NCBI GenBank assembly: GCA_021793155.1
Contig: JAJYTF010000010.1
Location: 1 to 64,000 of the forward strand
Origin: Pseudomonadota bacterium
GTDB lineage: Bacteria > Pseudomonadota > Alphaproteobacteria > Rhodospirillales > Magnetospirillaceae
Reading direction: 5' to 3'
Length of the DNA stretch: 64,000 nt
The notes beneath the pieces were generated by a model. The model was not told the DNA's origin. It ran no database searches and was given only the letters and a program-made list of their open reading frames with translations. The translations under genes and the position numbers were made by a program. Below are positions 41,768 to 55,432 of this stretch, piece after piece. Position 1 is the first letter of the stretch. Each line of letters begins with the position of its first letter.

Positions 41768-43171
41768 TCATCCGGCTTCTCCGCCGCTCGACGCATCCAG
41801 CTTGCGCAGCAGCGTCTTGTAGCCGATGTCCAGGATGCGTGCCGCCTCGGCCTTGTTGCCGTCGGTCCGGCTCAGCACCGTCAGGATATAGTCCATCTCG
41901 ACCTCGGCCAGCGTCTTGGGCCGGCATTCCACTTCGCCCTCCTCGCCGAACTGCCAGCCCTGTCCTCCCAACGCCGGCGGCAGGGCGGTCACCGGTATTT
42001 CCGTCATTTTTCCCGAGCACAGGATCACCGATTGTTCGACGGCATTCTCCAGCTCGCGGATATTGCCGGCCCAATCGCCCTCGACGAGCCTGGCCATCGC
42101 CTCGGCCGAAAAGCGGCATACCCTCCGCCCATGGGCCTGGGCATAGCGCCGCACGAAATGCTCGACCAGCACCGGAATGTCCAGGCGCCGCTCGCGAAGC
42201 GGCGGTATGCGGACCGCCAGGGTGTTCAGACGGTGATACAGGTCGCGGCGGAACTCGCCGCTCTTGACCAGTTCCTCGAGCGGCCGGTTGGCCGCGCAAA
42301 TCAGGCGAAAGTCCACCGGCACCTCGGCGGTGCCGCCCACCGGGCGGATCTTGCGTTCCTGCAGGGCGCGAAGCAGCCGGCCCTGCATCGGCATGGTGGC
42401 GGCGTTGATCTCGTCGAGGAACAGGGTGCCGCGATGCGCCTCCTCCATCAGCCCCTTCTTGTCGGCCACGGCCCCGGTGAACGCCCCCTTGCGATAGCCG
42501 AACAACTCGGCCTCGGCGAGGTTGTCGGGAACCGCGGCCATGTTGATGGCAAGGAACGGCCCTTGCCCGGCATGGATGGCCCGCGCCACCAACTCCTTGC
42601 CGGTGCCGCTCTCGCCCTCGATCAACACATTGGCTTGGGTGTCGCGGATGCGGAAAATCCATTCGCGAAGGCGGTGCACCAGCGGACTGTTGCCTTTGAT
42701 CGCCTCGATTTCGGGATCGCGGGCAGCCGCCTCGCGGGCGCGGCGGCGCAGGCCGCGTTCGCGCTCGACCTTGGCCAAGACCAGCTGGAACGCTTCGGGA
42801 CTGAACGGTTTGGGCAGGAAGTCGAAAGCCCCCTCCTTCACCGCATTGACCGCATTGTCGATGCTGGAGTAGCCGCTGATCACCACGATCGGCAGGTCGG
42901 GATCGATGACCAGGGCGCGGCGGATCACCTCGAAGCCGTCGACGCGCGGCATCATCAGGTCGGTGAACAGGATGTCGGGCGGCTGGCGCAGCATTTCCGC
43001 CTCGAATTCCTCGGCCGACTTGGCCAGGCGGACCCGGAAATCGCCGCAGGACTCGATGGCCCGTTTGAGGATGTAGGCGACATCCGGTTCGTCTTCGACG
43101 ATTATGATATCAGTCAGGCCCCCTTTTCCATCTTCGATGGTTGAGCCATGCTCATGCACTCGTGCCGACAA
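41768..43171 (-). CDS. NtrC-family sigma-54-dependent response regulator
   Basis: 467 aa. The receiver domain has IIIVEDEPDVAY, phosphoacceptor in ILFTDLMMPRVDG and LPKPFSPE. The AAA+ domain has Walker A IEGESGTGKELVARAI, the sigma-54 contact loop YRKGAFTGAVAD, Walker B GTLFLDEINAAT and RRDLYHRLN with the arginine finger. A Fis-type helix-turn-helix ends it (NKAEAARILDIGYKTLLRKL). Translation seems to begin at TTG 43171 behind a strong GGAGGTGA site. It probably activates the SphA-like gene and answers to the divergent kinase. Confidence 0.93.
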   Translation of the reverse strand: MSARVHEHGSTIEDGKGGLTDIIIVEDEPDVAYILKRAIESCGDFRVRLAKSAEEFEAEMLRQPPDILFTDLMMPRVDGFEVIRRALVIDPDLPIVVISGYSSIDNAVNAVKEGAFDFLPKPFSPEAFQLVLAKVERERGLRRRAREAAARDPEIEAIKGNSPLVHRLREWIFRIRDTQANVLIEGESGTGKELVARAIHAGQGPFLAINMAAVPDNLAEAELFGYRKGAFTGAVADKKGLMEEAHRGTLFLDEINAATMPMQGRLLRALQERKIRPVGGTAEVPVDFRLICAANRPLEELVKSGEFRRDLYHRLNTLAVRIPPLRERRLDIPVLVEHFVRRYAQAHGRRVCRFSAEAMARLVEGDWAGNIRELENAVEQSVILCSGKMTEIPVTALPPALGGQGWQFGEEGEVECRPKTLAEVEMDYILTVLSRTDGNKAEAARILDIGYKTLLRKLDASSGGEAG

Positions 43172-43188
43172 TTCTCTTCACCTCCAGC

Positions 43189-44844
43189 ATGCCGACGGCT
43201 TCCGACCCTTTGACAACACATCCCAGCCCCGAACCGGCCGCCCCGACCGCGCTGGCGGCGCCGTGGTGGCGCACGCTGTGGATCCGGGCCGTCGTGGCGT
43301 TGGCCGGTTCGGTCGGACTTACCACCGCGGTCCTGTTCGTCAGCGTGGACCACTTCGTCAAATCTCGCTTCACCGTGGTTCACGACGTCCGCCTTACCCG
43401 CCTCACCAGTCTGACCCAACGGACGGTCGCCGACCAATTGGCACAACTGGAGAGTATCGCCAGGCTCCTCGTCGAGGACAGCGAATTGGTGAATAGTGCC
43501 TACAACTATCTCAACCTGGAAGGTGAAAAAGAGGCCTTACGATCGGCCGTGACCCATATCGCCGACGCCTTCCGCCTTGATTCGGTGTCGCTATGGGCGA
43601 TGGACGGCAGACCGATCGCCGCTACCGGCGACGGACCGCAGTTGATCGATACCGGCGACACCCCGTCAGGCGCCCACACAGCCGCCGTCCGGCGCGGCGA
43701 CGATATCTGGCTGGTCGCCGTCGTCAGCCTGCGACGCCAAGGGCACGACTTCGCCCGCCTGCAACTGGCCAAGCCGCTGACCACCCTGTTCCGCCCCAGC
43801 CAAGGCACAGGGGTGGTGGTCGGCATCGCCCGCGCCGGCCCGCCGCCGGAAGGCGCCATTCGCGTGCCGGCCGTCGCCGGCGCCGCCGCCGATGTCGCGA
43901 TCGACATCATCGCGCCGGACGAGGTCGGCGAGGCCTTGGCCGACGTCAAGACCGTGCTGGCCTTCGTCATGACCAGCTTCGGCGTCCTGCTGGTGGCGAC
44001 CATCGCAATCTTCCTGCGGCGCCTGTTCCGACCGGTGTTCGACGTCATCGACGCCACCCTGGCCGTCGGTCGGGGCGAATTCGGGCGGACGGTGACCGGC
44101 GGTGACGGTAACGCCATGGGCCAACTGGTTCGCGCCTTCAACAAGATGTCAGACGACCTGAAACGCCTGCGGCGCCTGGAACGCGAGGCCCAGCACCGCG
44201 AACAGCTCTCAGCCATCGGCCGGGTGGCGGCACGGGTGGCGCACGACCTCAACAATCCGCTGACGGTCATCAGCAACGTGGCGCGGCTGGTCGCCGCCCG
44301 CCGCGACATCGACAGACAGTTGCAGGACGACATGGCGCTGGTCCTGCACCATTGCGACCGCTCGATCGCCACCATCGAAGCCCTGCTGGCCTATGGCCGG
44401 CCGATCCGCCTCACCCGCCAGCAGATCGACCTCGGCCCACTGTGCCAGGGCATTGCCGAGCGCTGGGTGGCACGCCACGCGGAAGTCGCGTTGAGTGTGA
44501 CGCCGCCGCCGGCGCCGCTGCTCGCCCTGGCCGACCCCTATCGCCTGGAGCAGATGCTCGATAACCTGCTCGACAATGCGCGCTCGTTTGCCAGCCGGAT
44601 CGAGATCGGCCTGGGATGGGAAGGCGAAATGGCCTTTGTCACCGTCACCGATGACGGTCCCGGCTTTTCAGCGGAAGCGCACGAACATCTGTTCGAACCG
44701 TTCTTCACCACCCGTGTCGGGGGAACGGGGCTGGGGCTGGCCAGTTGCCTGGCCATCGCCCGGGCCCACGGCGGCGATCTCGACGTCGACGCGGGGCCGC
44801 CGACCAAGGTCACGGTCTGGTTGCCGCTGGTGGTGAACATCTGA
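43189..44844 (+). CDS. membrane sensor histidine kinase
   Basis: About 551 aa from ATG 43189 (open from 43141; the exact start is unsure). One membrane helix (IRAVVALAGSVGLTTAVLFV), a periplasmic sensor region of about 220 residues, a second helix (LAFVMTSFGVLLVATIAIFL), a HAMP-like segment, HisKA with IGRVAARVAHDLNNPLTVIS, and an ATPase domain with MLDNLLDNARSF, DDGPGFS and GGTGLGLAS. NtrB/DctB-like layout suits a sigma-54 regulator partner. Its final codons and stop fall in repeat copy D. Confidence 0.9.
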   Translation: MPTASDPLTTHPSPEPAAPTALAAPWWRTLWIRAVVALAGSVGLTTAVLFVSVDHFVKSRFTVVHDVRLTRLTSLTQRTVADQLAQLESIARLLVEDSELVNSAYNYLNLEGEKEALRSAVTHIADAFRLDSVSLWAMDGRPIAATGDGPQLIDTGDTPSGAHTAAVRRGDDIWLVAVVSLRRQGHDFARLQLAKPLTTLFRPSQGTGVVVGIARAGPPPEGAIRVPAVAGAAADVAIDIIAPDEVGEALADVKTVLAFVMTSFGVLLVATIAIFLRRLFRPVFDVIDATLAVGRGEFGRTVTGGDGNAMGQLVRAFNKMSDDLKRLRRLEREAQHREQLSAIGRVAARVAHDLNNPLTVISNVARLVAARRDIDRQLQDDMALVLHHCDRSIATIEALLAYGRPIRLTRQQIDLGPLCQGIAERWVARHAEVALSVTPPPAPLLALADPYRLEQMLDNLLDNARSFASRIEIGLGWEGEMAFVTVTDDGPGFSAEAHEHLFEPFFTTRVGGTGLGLASCLAIARAHGGDLDVDAGPPTKVTVWLPLVVNI

Positions 44845-44884
44845 CGAATAGCGCCATCACCATCCGTCAGGTGCCCACCACTAG
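44829..44884 (-). repeat. MITE-like repeat, partial copy D (one hairpin)
   Basis: On the minus strand CTAGTGGTGGGCACCTGACG through GTTCACCACC matches the left, first-hairpin half of copy B with substitutions; the second hairpin is absent. It overlaps the end of the kinase gene and its CTAG gives the stop of the small lipoprotein gene on the other strand. Confidence 0.75.
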
Positions 44885-45069
44885 CCGGGCTGCCCCGCGG
44901 CCGCGTCATGGGCTTCGACGGGCCGAGCGGCCGCCTCCTCGAAAGTCTGGTTCATATACGAGCCGTGGTCGTTGAATGTGGTGTAATCCGGTGGCGGGCT
45001 GCCCGGGTTCTGGCAACTGGCAAGGAACATGGCAGCCGCGGTCAACGCAAGGGCTCGAAGGATTGCCAT
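44881..45069 (-). CDS. small lipoprotein
   Basis: 62 aa from ATG 45069, preceded by AGGAGAAGTAAG. The signal peptide has a lipobox (ALALTAAAMFLASCQN, cysteine at about residue 18), so the protein should be membrane-anchored and exported. The mature part is short, proline-rich then acidic, with no known family. The stop codon lies in the CTAG edge of repeat copy D, so the native C-terminus may have been longer. Confidence 0.75.
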   Translation of the reverse strand: MAILRALALTAAAMFLASCQNPGSPPPDYTTFNDHGSYMNQTFEEAAARPVEAHDAAAGQPG

Positions 45070-45676
45070 CTTACTTCTCCTGACAAGACGCCCAGATGCA
45101 ATCAACGCAGGGACGAACATCCTTTAACAATGATGACCGGGGCGGGGTTGCAGACCATCCTCCATAGATATTCGCTGCCTTTTTTCTTGAAGAGGCTCTT
45201 CTACCTTTAAGATAATGAAGAAGCAGCCGCTGGTTATTCCCGCAGCTCCTGCCCATTCGCGCCTGAACACACACTCCAAAAGAACGGCGCCGCCCCGCCG
45301 ACTATGCACCGGAGGCAAAACCGCAAATACAACACGATCGACAGATCAGAACCGCAAGTTCGATCCCGACAACCTTCTTCAAGAGCGGCATCGATTATTT
45401 AACGACAATACCATTTCTGCTTAAATCACGACATCATATTAGCATATTTGCATATATAGAATAGGCCTTTGCGGAGAATTTGCAAGATTAACTAAGGGAG
45501 AGGACGCACCCGGAACCACCGGCTCGTGGAGGAACAAAAGGCGCAGGCCGCCAGGCCGATCGCCATGCCCCGCGCATAATCGTATGGATGATTTTTCCGC
45601 GCGCCCTACCGATGGACGGCGACCTTTCCCTTCGCCAACCCGTTTCCCTGTTGGCAAGCAACCACGGAGACGGCGG
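45070..45676. other. 607-bp intergenic region, no gene seen
   Basis: No supported gene or RNA. GC is lower than in the flanks between about 45330 and 45470, with an AT-rich stretch around 45430-45460 that may carry the hpnR promoter. Short frames here lack ribosome binding sites and family similarity. Confidence 0.45.
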
Positions 45677-47194
45677 ATGCGGTTCCTGGCGGTCCATCCC
45701 GGCCCCCTGATGTACACCAAAATCTTTCTGCGGCTGGAGCCTCTGGGGTTGGAATGCGTTGCCGAGGCCGCGCGCCGTGCCGGGCACCAAGTGCGCATCA
45801 TCGACCTCCAAGTGGAAAGCCAGGCTGCGTTTCGTCGCATCCTCGATACCTGGCGGCCGCAAGCCATCGCCTTTGGCTGCAACTACCTGGCCAATGTCCC
45901 GGAGGTCCTGGATCTGGCTCAAGAGGCGGCGCGCCGGCTTCCCGGCGTCTTCGTGCTGGCGGGCGGACACAGTGCCTCGTTCGTCGCGCGCGACATGATC
46001 GAGCAATCGAACGGGGCCATCGCCTGTGTGCTGAAGGGCGAGGGCGAAGCCGGCATCGCCGCGCTCCTCGACGCGGTCGAAGCAGGGAGCACCGGGTTCG
46101 CCACGATCCCCGGCGTGGTTAGCGCCGACGGCGAAGGTCCTCAGCCCTCCTTCGTCGCCGACCTGGATTCCTGCCTGCCGGCACGCGACCTGCTGCGCCA
46201 CCGCCGCAAATACTTCATCGGCCACCTGGATCCCGCCGCCTCCATCGAATTCTCGCGCGGCTGCCCCTGGGATTGCGCCTTCTGCAGCGCCTGGACGTTC
46301 TACGGGCGCAGCTATCGCATGGTCAGCCCCGAGCGGGCTGTGGAAGACCTGGCCTCGATTCGCGAGCCGGGGGTGTTCATCGTCGATGACGTGGCGTTCA
46401 TCAAGGAACAGCACGGCCTGGCTATCGGCGAGGCAGTGCTGAAACGGGGACTGCGCAAGAGCTACTACCTCGAAACCCGCGGCGACGTCCTGCTGAAAAA
46501 CAGAGAGGTATTCCAACTGTGGCAGCGCCTCGGCCTTAAATACTTGTTCATCGGGCTCGAGGCGATCGACGCCGACGGCCTGTCGAAATTCCGCAAGCGC
46601 ATCCCGCTGGGCGCCAATTTCGAAGCCCTGGAATTCGCCCGCTCTCTCGGCGTCCAAGTCGCAGTCAACTTGATCGCCGATCCCGACTGGGACCGGCAAC
46701 GGTTCGACCTTGTCCGGCAGTGGTGCCTGGAGGTGCCCGAGATCGTCAATATCAGCGTCAACACGCCCTATCCGGGCACCGAAAGTTGGCTGGCCGAAAC
46801 CCGTCGGCTGACCACCCGCGACTACCGCCTGTTCGACATCCAGCATGCGGTTCTGCCAACACGCCTGCCGCTCGACCAATTCTATGCCGAACTGGTCGAG
46901 ACACAGCGGGTACTGCACCACAAACACCTGGGCTGGACCGCTTTGCGGCAAACCGCCGCGCTGGCGGCCGGCCGCCTGTTGCGCGGACAGACCAATTTCA
47001 TCCGCATGCTTTGGAAGTTCAACAGCGTGTTCAACCCGCAGCTTCTGCTGGCCGATCATTCGCGACCCCCCCGCTACGCGATCCGACTGCCGCGACCGAC
47101 CGGACACCTTACGGAGCGTCATTCGCTTTATGTTCACGGGAGCGACCACGGGACTGCCGCCCAGGCCGCCCGATCTGGAATTAGACCAAGGTAG
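45677..47194 (+). CDS. hpnR: hopanoid C-3 methylase HpnR (B12-binding radical SAM)
   Basis: 505 aa from ATG 45677 (GGAGACGGCGG upstream). The N-terminal B12-binding domain begins MRFLAVHPGPLMYTKIFLRL and contains FVLAGGHSASFVARDM. The radical SAM cluster motif is SRGCPWDCAFCSAWTFYGR (CxxxCxxC), followed by VDDVAFIKEQHG. This combination and the start sequence are characteristic of HpnR, which methylates hopanoids at C-3 with SAM. No other hopanoid gene is adjacent. It reads toward the pqq genes with a 97-base gap. Confidence 0.93.
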   Translation: MRFLAVHPGPLMYTKIFLRLEPLGLECVAEAARRAGHQVRIIDLQVESQAAFRRILDTWRPQAIAFGCNYLANVPEVLDLAQEAARRLPGVFVLAGGHSASFVARDMIEQSNGAIACVLKGEGEAGIAALLDAVEAGSTGFATIPGVVSADGEGPQPSFVADLDSCLPARDLLRHRRKYFIGHLDPAASIEFSRGCPWDCAFCSAWTFYGRSYRMVSPERAVEDLASIREPGVFIVDDVAFIKEQHGLAIGEAVLKRGLRKSYYLETRGDVLLKNREVFQLWQRLGLKYLFIGLEAIDADGLSKFRKRIPLGANFEALEFARSLGVQVAVNLIADPDWDRQRFDLVRQWCLEVPEIVNISVNTPYPGTESWLAETRRLTTRDYRLFDIQHAVLPTRLPLDQFYAELVETQRVLHHKHLGWTALRQTAALAAGRLLRGQTNFIRMLWKFNSVFNPQLLLADHSRPPRYAIRLPRPTGHLTERHSLYVHGSDHGTAAQAARSGIRPR

Positions 47195-47291
47195 GATGGC
47201 GGCCGAATCCCCACACCGGTAGGGTGACATTGCCGGGCCCGGCACAAATCGGGCTCTTCCCTCCACCATTGCGGATTACGGGAGGTCTTCC

Positions 47292-47372
47292 ATGAAAATC
47301 TGGCGCAAACCCCGGGTCGTCGAAATCGCGGTCGGCACCGAGATCAACTCCTACGCCTGCGCGGCGCTATAA
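47292..47372 (+). CDS. pqqA: PQQ precursor peptide PqqA
   Basis: 26-residue peptide too short for most gene calls: it begins MKIWRKPRVVEI and ends with EINSYACAAL. The glutamate and tyrosine of the E-x3-Y motif are the atoms of PQQ. GGAGGTCTTCC precedes the ATG. Peptides of 22-29 residues with this start are typical. It heads the pqqBC genes 137 bases downstream. Confidence 0.97.
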   Translation: MKIWRKPRVVEIAVGTEINSYACAAL

Positions 47373-47404
47373 GTCCGACTGCGACTTACCGCCGTTCGGT
47401 CAAA

Positions 47405-47482
47405 TGTCATTGCGAGCGTAGCGACGCGCCCCGGAATGCCGGCGGCAGGATGGTGATCCGCATCGCTGCGTTCGTGATGACA
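47405..47482. repeat. imperfect palindromic element between pqqA and pqqB
   Basis: TGTCATTGCGAGCGTAGCGA (47405-47424) matches the reverse complement of 47463-47482 at 16 of 20 positions. It resembles TGTCATTGCGAGCG-type repeats of alphaproteobacteria. A stem here could stop or process transcripts after pqqA and so keep pqqA more abundant than pqqBC. Confidence 0.6.
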
Positions 47483-47508
47483 CCATTGCCATAGCGGACG
47501 CCAACAGC

Positions 47509-48438
47509 ATGAAGATCCTCGTTCTCGGCTCGGCCGCCGGCGGCGGTTTCCCCCAATGGAACTGCAATTGCGAAGGCTGCCGGCGGGCACGCGCCGGCGA
47601 TCCGCTCGCCCAAGCGCGTACCCAGTCTTCGGTCGCCGTGACGGCGGACGGAAGCCAGTGGGTGCTGCTCAATGCCTCTCCCGATCTCAGGGCACAGATC
47701 AACGGCAATCCCGCGTTGCATCCACAACGGGGCCTGCGTGGCAGCCCTCTGGCCGCGGTGGTGCTGACCAATGCCGATATCGACCATATCGCGGGCCTGC
47801 TGACCCTTCGCGAAGCGCAACCGTTCAGCGTCTACGCCACCGGTCGCGTCCACGACGTCCTCGCAAGCAACTCGGTGTTCCAGGTCCTCAGCGCCGGACT
47901 GGTGGCCCGCCGGCCCGTCAAGCTGGACCAGCCGTTCCGCCCCGCAGGACCGCGGGGAAGCGAGTTGGGCATCGAGGTGGAAGCCTTCGCGGTGCCAGGC
48001 AAGGTCGCGCTCTATCTGGAAGACCCGTCCGCCGACGCAAATTACGGCTCGCGCCCGGAAGACACGGTGGCGCTCAAGGTGACGGACTGGCGCCACGGCA
48101 AGTCGTTCTTCTACGTGCCGGGCTGCGCTTCCATGCCCGATTGGCTGGCCGAGCGCCTGCGCGGAGCGGACCTGGTGCTGTTCGACGGCACCACCTGGAC
48201 CGAGGACGAGATGCTGGTGACCGGCACCGGCACCAAGAGTGCCAGCCGCATGGGCCATATGGCGATGTCGGGCTCCGGCGGCACCATCGCCGCCTTCGCC
48301 AACCTCGATATCGCCCGCAAGGCGTTCATCCACATCAACAACACCAACCCCGTGCTGCTTCACGATTCGGCCGAGCGGCACCAAGCCGAGGCGGCAGGAT
48401 GGGAAATCACTTACGACGGCATGGAGTTCCCGCTATGA
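47509..48438 (+). CDS. pqqB: PQQ biosynthesis protein PqqB
   Basis: 309 aa metallo-beta-lactamase-fold protein. It begins MKILVLGSAAGGGFPQWNCN, with CEGCRRARAGDP binding zinc, and carries LTNADIDHIAGLLTLREAQP and VPGCASMPDWLAERLRG, all PqqB marks. It is thought to act as a hydroxylase on the glutamate-tyrosine intermediate. Its stop overlaps the pqqC start (ATGA). Confidence 0.97.
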   Translation: MKILVLGSAAGGGFPQWNCNCEGCRRARAGDPLAQARTQSSVAVTADGSQWVLLNASPDLRAQINGNPALHPQRGLRGSPLAAVVLTNADIDHIAGLLTLREAQPFSVYATGRVHDVLASNSVFQVLSAGLVARRPVKLDQPFRPAGPRGSELGIEVEAFAVPGKVALYLEDPSADANYGSRPEDTVALKVTDWRHGKSFFYVPGCASMPDWLAERLRGADLVLFDGTTWTEDEMLVTGTGTKSASRMGHMAMSGSGGTIAAFANLDIARKAFIHINNTNPVLLHDSAERHQAEAAGWEITYDGMEFPL

Positions 48439-49220
48439 CCGAGATAACCCAGCTTTTGTCCCGCGAAGAACTGGAACGCCGGCTCTATGCCATCGGTGAA
48501 CGCCAATACCATGACCTCCATCCTTTCCACAAGCTGCTGCACGGCGGCAAGCTGACCAAGGGGCAGATCCAGGCCTGGGCGCTCAATCGCTTCTATTACC
48601 AGGTGTCGATTCCGCGCAAGGATCTGACCATCATGTCGCGCATGGACGATCCCGCCTTGCGGCGCGCCTGGCTGCAGCGCGTCCTCGACCATGACGGCCT
48701 GGGCGAGGACGGCCGGACGGACGAAGGCAAGGTCGGCGGCATCGAGCGCTGGCTTCGCCTGACCGACGGGCTGGGGCTCGACCGCGACTACGTCGTGTCG
48801 CAGGAAGGCATCCTGCCGGCGACCCGCTACGCGGTCGACGCCTATGTCAATTTTGTCGCCCGGAATTCGGTGCTGGAGGCGGTGGCCTCGTCGCTGACCG
48901 AACTGTTCGCTCCGGCCATTCACCGCGAACGGATCAGCGGCTTCGAGGCGAATTACGATTTCGCCAATGACAAGACCCTGTCCTACTTCCGCAAGCGCCT
49001 GGACGAGGCGCCGCGTGATGTCCGGTTCGGCCTGCAATATGTGCTGGACAATGCCGTCACCCCGGCCCAGCAGCGCCAAGCGCTGGCGGCATTGCGCTTC
49101 AAAACCGAACTGCTGTGGGCGCAACTCGACGCCCTGCACCACGCCTATGTCTCACCCGGCTTGATACCGCCGGGTGCCTTTGTGCCGGAGGGCGTGACCG
49201 CCACCGAGTACGACCGGTGA
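48435..49220 (+). CDS. pqqC: pyrroloquinoline-quinone synthase PqqC
   Basis: 261 aa. The motif sequence YHDLHPFHKLLHGGKLTKGQ, then WALNRFYYQVSIPRKDLTIM and LYQ-free ring-closing core RHDG-like HDGLGEDGRTDEGKVGGIER is typical. PqqC does the last oxidation and ring closure without a metal or cofactor. The C-terminal segment after about 240 is short, so there is no fused PqqD domain. No pqqD or pqqE follows. Confidence 0.96.
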   Translation: MTEITQLLSREELERRLYAIGERQYHDLHPFHKLLHGGKLTKGQIQAWALNRFYYQVSIPRKDLTIMSRMDDPALRRAWLQRVLDHDGLGEDGRTDEGKVGGIERWLRLTDGLGLDRDYVVSQEGILPATRYAVDAYVNFVARNSVLEAVASSLTELFAPAIHRERISGFEANYDFANDKTLSYFRKRLDEAPRDVRFGLQYVLDNAVTPAQQRQALAALRFKTELLWAQLDALHHAYVSPGLIPPGAFVPEGVTATEYDR

Positions 49221-49298
49221 TCGCCGACGGTTCTGGGCCGCGAGGATCGGTTCCGATCGCCGCAGCTTGGCCTTAGACGCCGATGCCCCTCACCCCGA

Positions 49299-49367
49299 CC
49301 CTCTCCCCCTCCGGCTTATGCGGGCCAGCATTCGCGTCTGCGCGCTTCGCGCCCAACGGGGAGAGGG
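49299..49367. repeat. inverted repeat between convergent pqqC and gltD
   Basis: CCCTCTCCCC (49299-49308) pairs perfectly with GGGGAGAGGG (49358-49367) and further bases inside (GCGCGCTTCGCGC) can pair. This is a common type of intergenic palindrome and could serve as a two-way terminator for the converging operons. Confidence 0.6.
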
Positions 49368-49377
49368 AGGAATTTAG

Positions 49378-50793
49378 TTATCGGGGCAGGTCGGTGCGGC
49401 CCATCAGGAACTCGTCGACGGCGCGGGCAGCCTGGCGGCCTTCGCGGATCGCCCAGACCACCAGGGACTGACCGCGGCGCATATCACCGGCGGCGAACAC
49501 CTTGTCCACCGAGGTACGGTAGCCCTCGGTGTCGGCCTTGACGTTGCCGCGGGCGTCCTTCTCCACCCCCAGCGCACTCAGCATACCTTCATGCACAGGA
49601 TGGACGAATCCCATGGCCAGGAGAACCAAATCGGCCTGCAGGACGAACTCGGTACCGGCGATCGGCTGCATGCGGCTGTCCACCTCGATGCCGTTGAGCG
49701 CGGTCACCCGGCCGTCGCGGCCTTCCAGGCTTTGCGCGGTGACGCTCCAGCGCCGCTCGCAGCCTTCCTCGTGCGAGGTCGAACTGCGCAGCTTCATCGG
49801 CCACAGAGGCCAGCTCAGCAGCTTGTTCTCCGCCGCCGGCAGCTTGGGCATGATCTCCAGTTGGGTGACCGAAAGGGCACCCTGGCGGTTCGAAGTGCCG
49901 ACGCAATCCGACCCGGTATCGCCGCCGCCGATCACCACCACATGCTTGCCGGTTGCCAGGATTTCAGGCCCGCCGATCGGCTCGCCGGACACGCGACGGT
50001 TGGATTGGGCCAGGAATTCCATGGCAAAATGCACGCCGTCGAAATCGCGGCCGGGTACCGGCAGGTCGCGCGGCTTTTCCGAGCCGCCAGTCAACAGTAC
50101 GGCGTCGAAGTCGCGCAGCAGGTCGGCGACGGGCATCGCCGTTCCCACCTCGATCCCGGTGCGGAATACCACACCCTCGGCGACCATCTGGGCCAGGCGG
50201 CGATCGATCACCGCCTTGTCCAGCTTGAAGTCGGGAATGCCGTAGCGCAGCAGGCCGCCCGGCTTGGTATTCCTTTCGAATACCGTCACCGCATGGCCGG
50301 CGCGGGCCAGTTGCTGGGCGGCGGCCAGGCCGGCCGGGCCGGAGCCGACTACGGCGGCCTTCTTGCCGGTACGCGGGCGGCAGGAATCGGGGACGATCCA
50401 CCCCTCGGCCCAACCCCTCTCGACGATACCCTGCTCGATATCCTTGATGGTCACCGGGCTGTCCTGCAGGTTCAGGGTGCAGGCCGCCTCGCAAGGCGCC
50501 GGGCAGACACGGCCGGTGAATTCGGGGAAATTGTTGGTCGACTGCAGAACCTCCAGCGCATCGCGCCAGCGGTTCCGATAGATCAGGTCGTTCCAGTCGG
50601 GGATGATATTGTTGACCGGACAGCCGGTGTGGCAGAACGGCACGCCGCAATCCATGCAGCGCGCCCCCTGCCGGCTCAAGTCCGCGGCATCCAGGGGAGC
50701 GGTGAATTCATGATAGTGTTTGAGGCGCTCGGCCACCGGGGCGTTGGTATGCTCCTGGCGTGCGAATTCCTTGAAGCCGGTCGGCTTGCCCAT
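49378..50793 (-). CDS. gltD: glutamate synthase small subunit GltD
   Basis: 471 aa NADPH-dependent subunit that feeds electrons to GltB. The N-terminal cluster motif is [17 protein letters not shown] and [15 protein letters not shown] binding is [19 protein letters not shown] binding is [16 protein letters not shown]; the C-terminal FAD contact is [18 protein letters not shown]. The ATG at 50793 lies one base after the gltB stop. Confidence 0.97.
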   Translation of the reverse strand: MGKPTGFKEFARQEHTNAPVAERLKHYHEFTAPLDAADLSRQGARCMDCGVPFCHTGCPVNNIIPDWNDLIYRNRWRDALEVLQSTNNFPEFTGRVCPAPCEAACTLNLQDSPVTIKDIEQGIVERGWAEGWIVPDSCRPRTGKKAAVVGSGPAGLAAAQQLARAGHAVTVFERNTKPGGLLRYGIPDFKLDKAVIDRRLAQMVAEGVVFRTGIEVGTAMPVADLLRDFDAVLLTGGSEKPRDLPVPGRDFDGVHFAMEFLAQSNRRVSGEPIGGPEILATGKHVVVIGGGDTGSDCVGTSNRQGALSVTQLEIMPKLPAAENKLLSWPLWPMKLRSSTSHEEGCERRWSVTAQSLEGRDGRVTALNGIEVDSRMQPIAGTEFVLQADLVLLAMGFVHPVHEGMLSALGVEKDARGNVKADTEGYRTSVDKVFAAGDMRRGQSLVVWAIREGRQAARAVDEFLMGRTDLPR

Positions 50794-50794
50794 G

Positions 50795-55432
<4,638 letters not shown>

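Noticed and set aside
45215-45424. 69-codon frame upstream of hpnR
   Set aside because: No ribosome binding site or recognisable family, and it lies in the AT-richer part of the intergenic region.
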